In this document: in pieces, positions 63,012 to 64,000 of the stretch | How the letters are laid out: every line of letters begins with the position of its first letter | How positions within the stretch are numbered: the stretch's first letter is position 1 | Assembly (NCBI GenBank): GCA_013398955.1 | Contig: VWPU01013481.1 | Coordinates: forward strand, 62,001-126,000 | Direction of reading: 5' to 3' | Origin: Callaeas wilsoni | Taxonomy: Eukaryota > Chordata > Aves > Passeriformes > Callaeidae | Length of the DNA stretch: 64,000 nucleotides | The notes under the pieces: model-generated | Databases searched by the model: none | Told to the model about the DNA's origin: nothing | What the model saw: only the letters and a program-made list of their open reading frames with translations | Position numbers and translations under genes: made by a program

Positions 63012-64000
63012 ATTCAAGCCTGCTTTGTGACAGATTTCTGGTGGTCACTGAACAAAAATAAACAACTCAGATATGAAAAGTGTCACATTTTGTTTGCATT
63101 AGGCAGGATACTTCTATTAAATTGAGAGTCCTCAAAATGTCATTATAGCTCACAGATACTAACAAAAGCAGAAGAATGACTCAAAATAACACTGAGGTGT
63201 TAATCAGTTTTGTCTCAAAAAGCAAACAGTGGGCTGTGAACTTACCAGAAAAATCTAGATTACTTTATTCTATCTCTTAAATCTATCTGCTTCCTTTGTG
63301 AATGTCATTTCTTTTTCTGTTCTAGCCTTTGGCCTACAACCATCTGCAGGGTGTACACTGATGCTATTAGACAGCTCAGCAGGAATTGGTCACACCTTCT
63401 CTGGGGGCATTTCCTGCAAAGTATCAATTCGTTCCACCAACAAAATGGTTCATTTCTCATGGTGTCCTATTTTACCTTGTTTTGTCTTTCTCCATTGTCA
63501 TTTATTTCCTGATGGATTTAGAGGTTTCAGAAATTCACTGACACTCAGTAAAGTGTAATATATCACATACGTATGCTAGCAGTGTTTGCATCAACACAGT
63601 ATATCTCCAGGTATATTTCATATATTTTCTCCTTCCATCTGAGAATGGAAGATTGAAGAGTAATTGTTATGCTTCTGGGAAGTTGAATATGTCTTCTTTC
63701 TCAAGCAATACTTTATTCAGGTGCAATGCATACATATTACTTATTTAGCAGTCATCTATAATTCCATGTGAGACAGGTAAGGTTTTAGATAAATAGGCCA
63801 GTCATAAAAGTAAACAGCTGAGATTTTCTTTTCTCCCATTTGTTGTCAGCAATAACAAATTTACAACAACAACATTCATGCTGTGCCGTGCAACATATTA
63901 ATTTGGAGCATTTTAACACTGGCTGCTGTCATACTCCCCTCCCTTCCTATTCCTCAATAAAAACAAGTTCATAAAAGCCCTGGCCAAGATCCAGAGCACC

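Larger units (their letters stand above)
52323..64000. other. Long unique AT-rich non-coding stretch
   Basis: No gene, RNA gene or recognisable transposon is seen in about 11.7 kb. Unrecognised frames include minus 52690-53028, minus 53036-53374, minus 54595-54951 and minus 60113-60463. A (AC)6 run lies at about 56004-56015. Small duplications and an A-rich tract are listed separately. A possible regulatory stretch at 59580-59760 is discussed as a finding. Confidence 0.5.

Noticed and set aside
1..64000. CRISPR arrays, bacterial operons, phage or plasmid systems
   Set aside because: No regularly spaced direct repeats, no dense gene packing and no ribosome-binding-site pattern. CR1 elements place the sequence in a sauropsid vertebrate genome.

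Overview
This 64 kb window looks like avian nuclear DNA. It is AT-rich and poor in CpG, it has no compact operon-like gene packing, and its dominant recognisable repeats are CR1 LINE retrotransposons. Several of these end in the short bird-type terminal motif (variants of ATTCTATGATT). CR1 elements also occur in crocodilians and turtles, so bird is an inference and I cannot name the species.

I found no host protein-coding gene that I can defend. The longest reading frames (about 120-150 codons) are near the length expected by chance in six frames of 64 kb at this base composition, and none has a domain I recognise. The window is best read as intergenic or deep-intronic DNA. One minus-strand frame (42150-42455) has a glutamate-rich segment followed by a hydrophobic segment and is listed as a weak candidate exon or pseudogene.

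Layout: 1-7040 is mostly unique sequence with a short CpG-dense island (2040-2325) carrying a TATA-like box and, just downstream, a long T/G-rich tract. At 7041-8003 lies a long 5'-truncated CR1 on the minus strand. From 8004 to 28379 the sequence is unique and AT-rich, with microsatellites, a short tandem duplication, a polypurine tract, and a 12-bp palindrome containing a full CRE. A CpG-rich segment with an LTR-like core promoter and a closely spaced poly(A) signal (about 28380-29090) is best explained as a solo endogenous retroviral LTR.

From 33 to 41 kb there is a cluster of CR1 copies: a short plus-strand copy (33653-33916), an older minus-strand copy split by a second CR1 (36685-37310), and a roughly 1 kb plus-strand copy with an internal 19-bp duplication (39795-40810). 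A second isolated CpG-dense island sits at 47755-48015 and a last CR1 fragment at 51973-52322. The remainder to 64000 is unique AT-rich DNA with simple repeats.

No rRNA, tRNA, CRISPR array, bacterial-type operon or intact mobile-element gene was seen. No conservation or database search was possible, so candidate regulatory stretches are flagged only as things to test.
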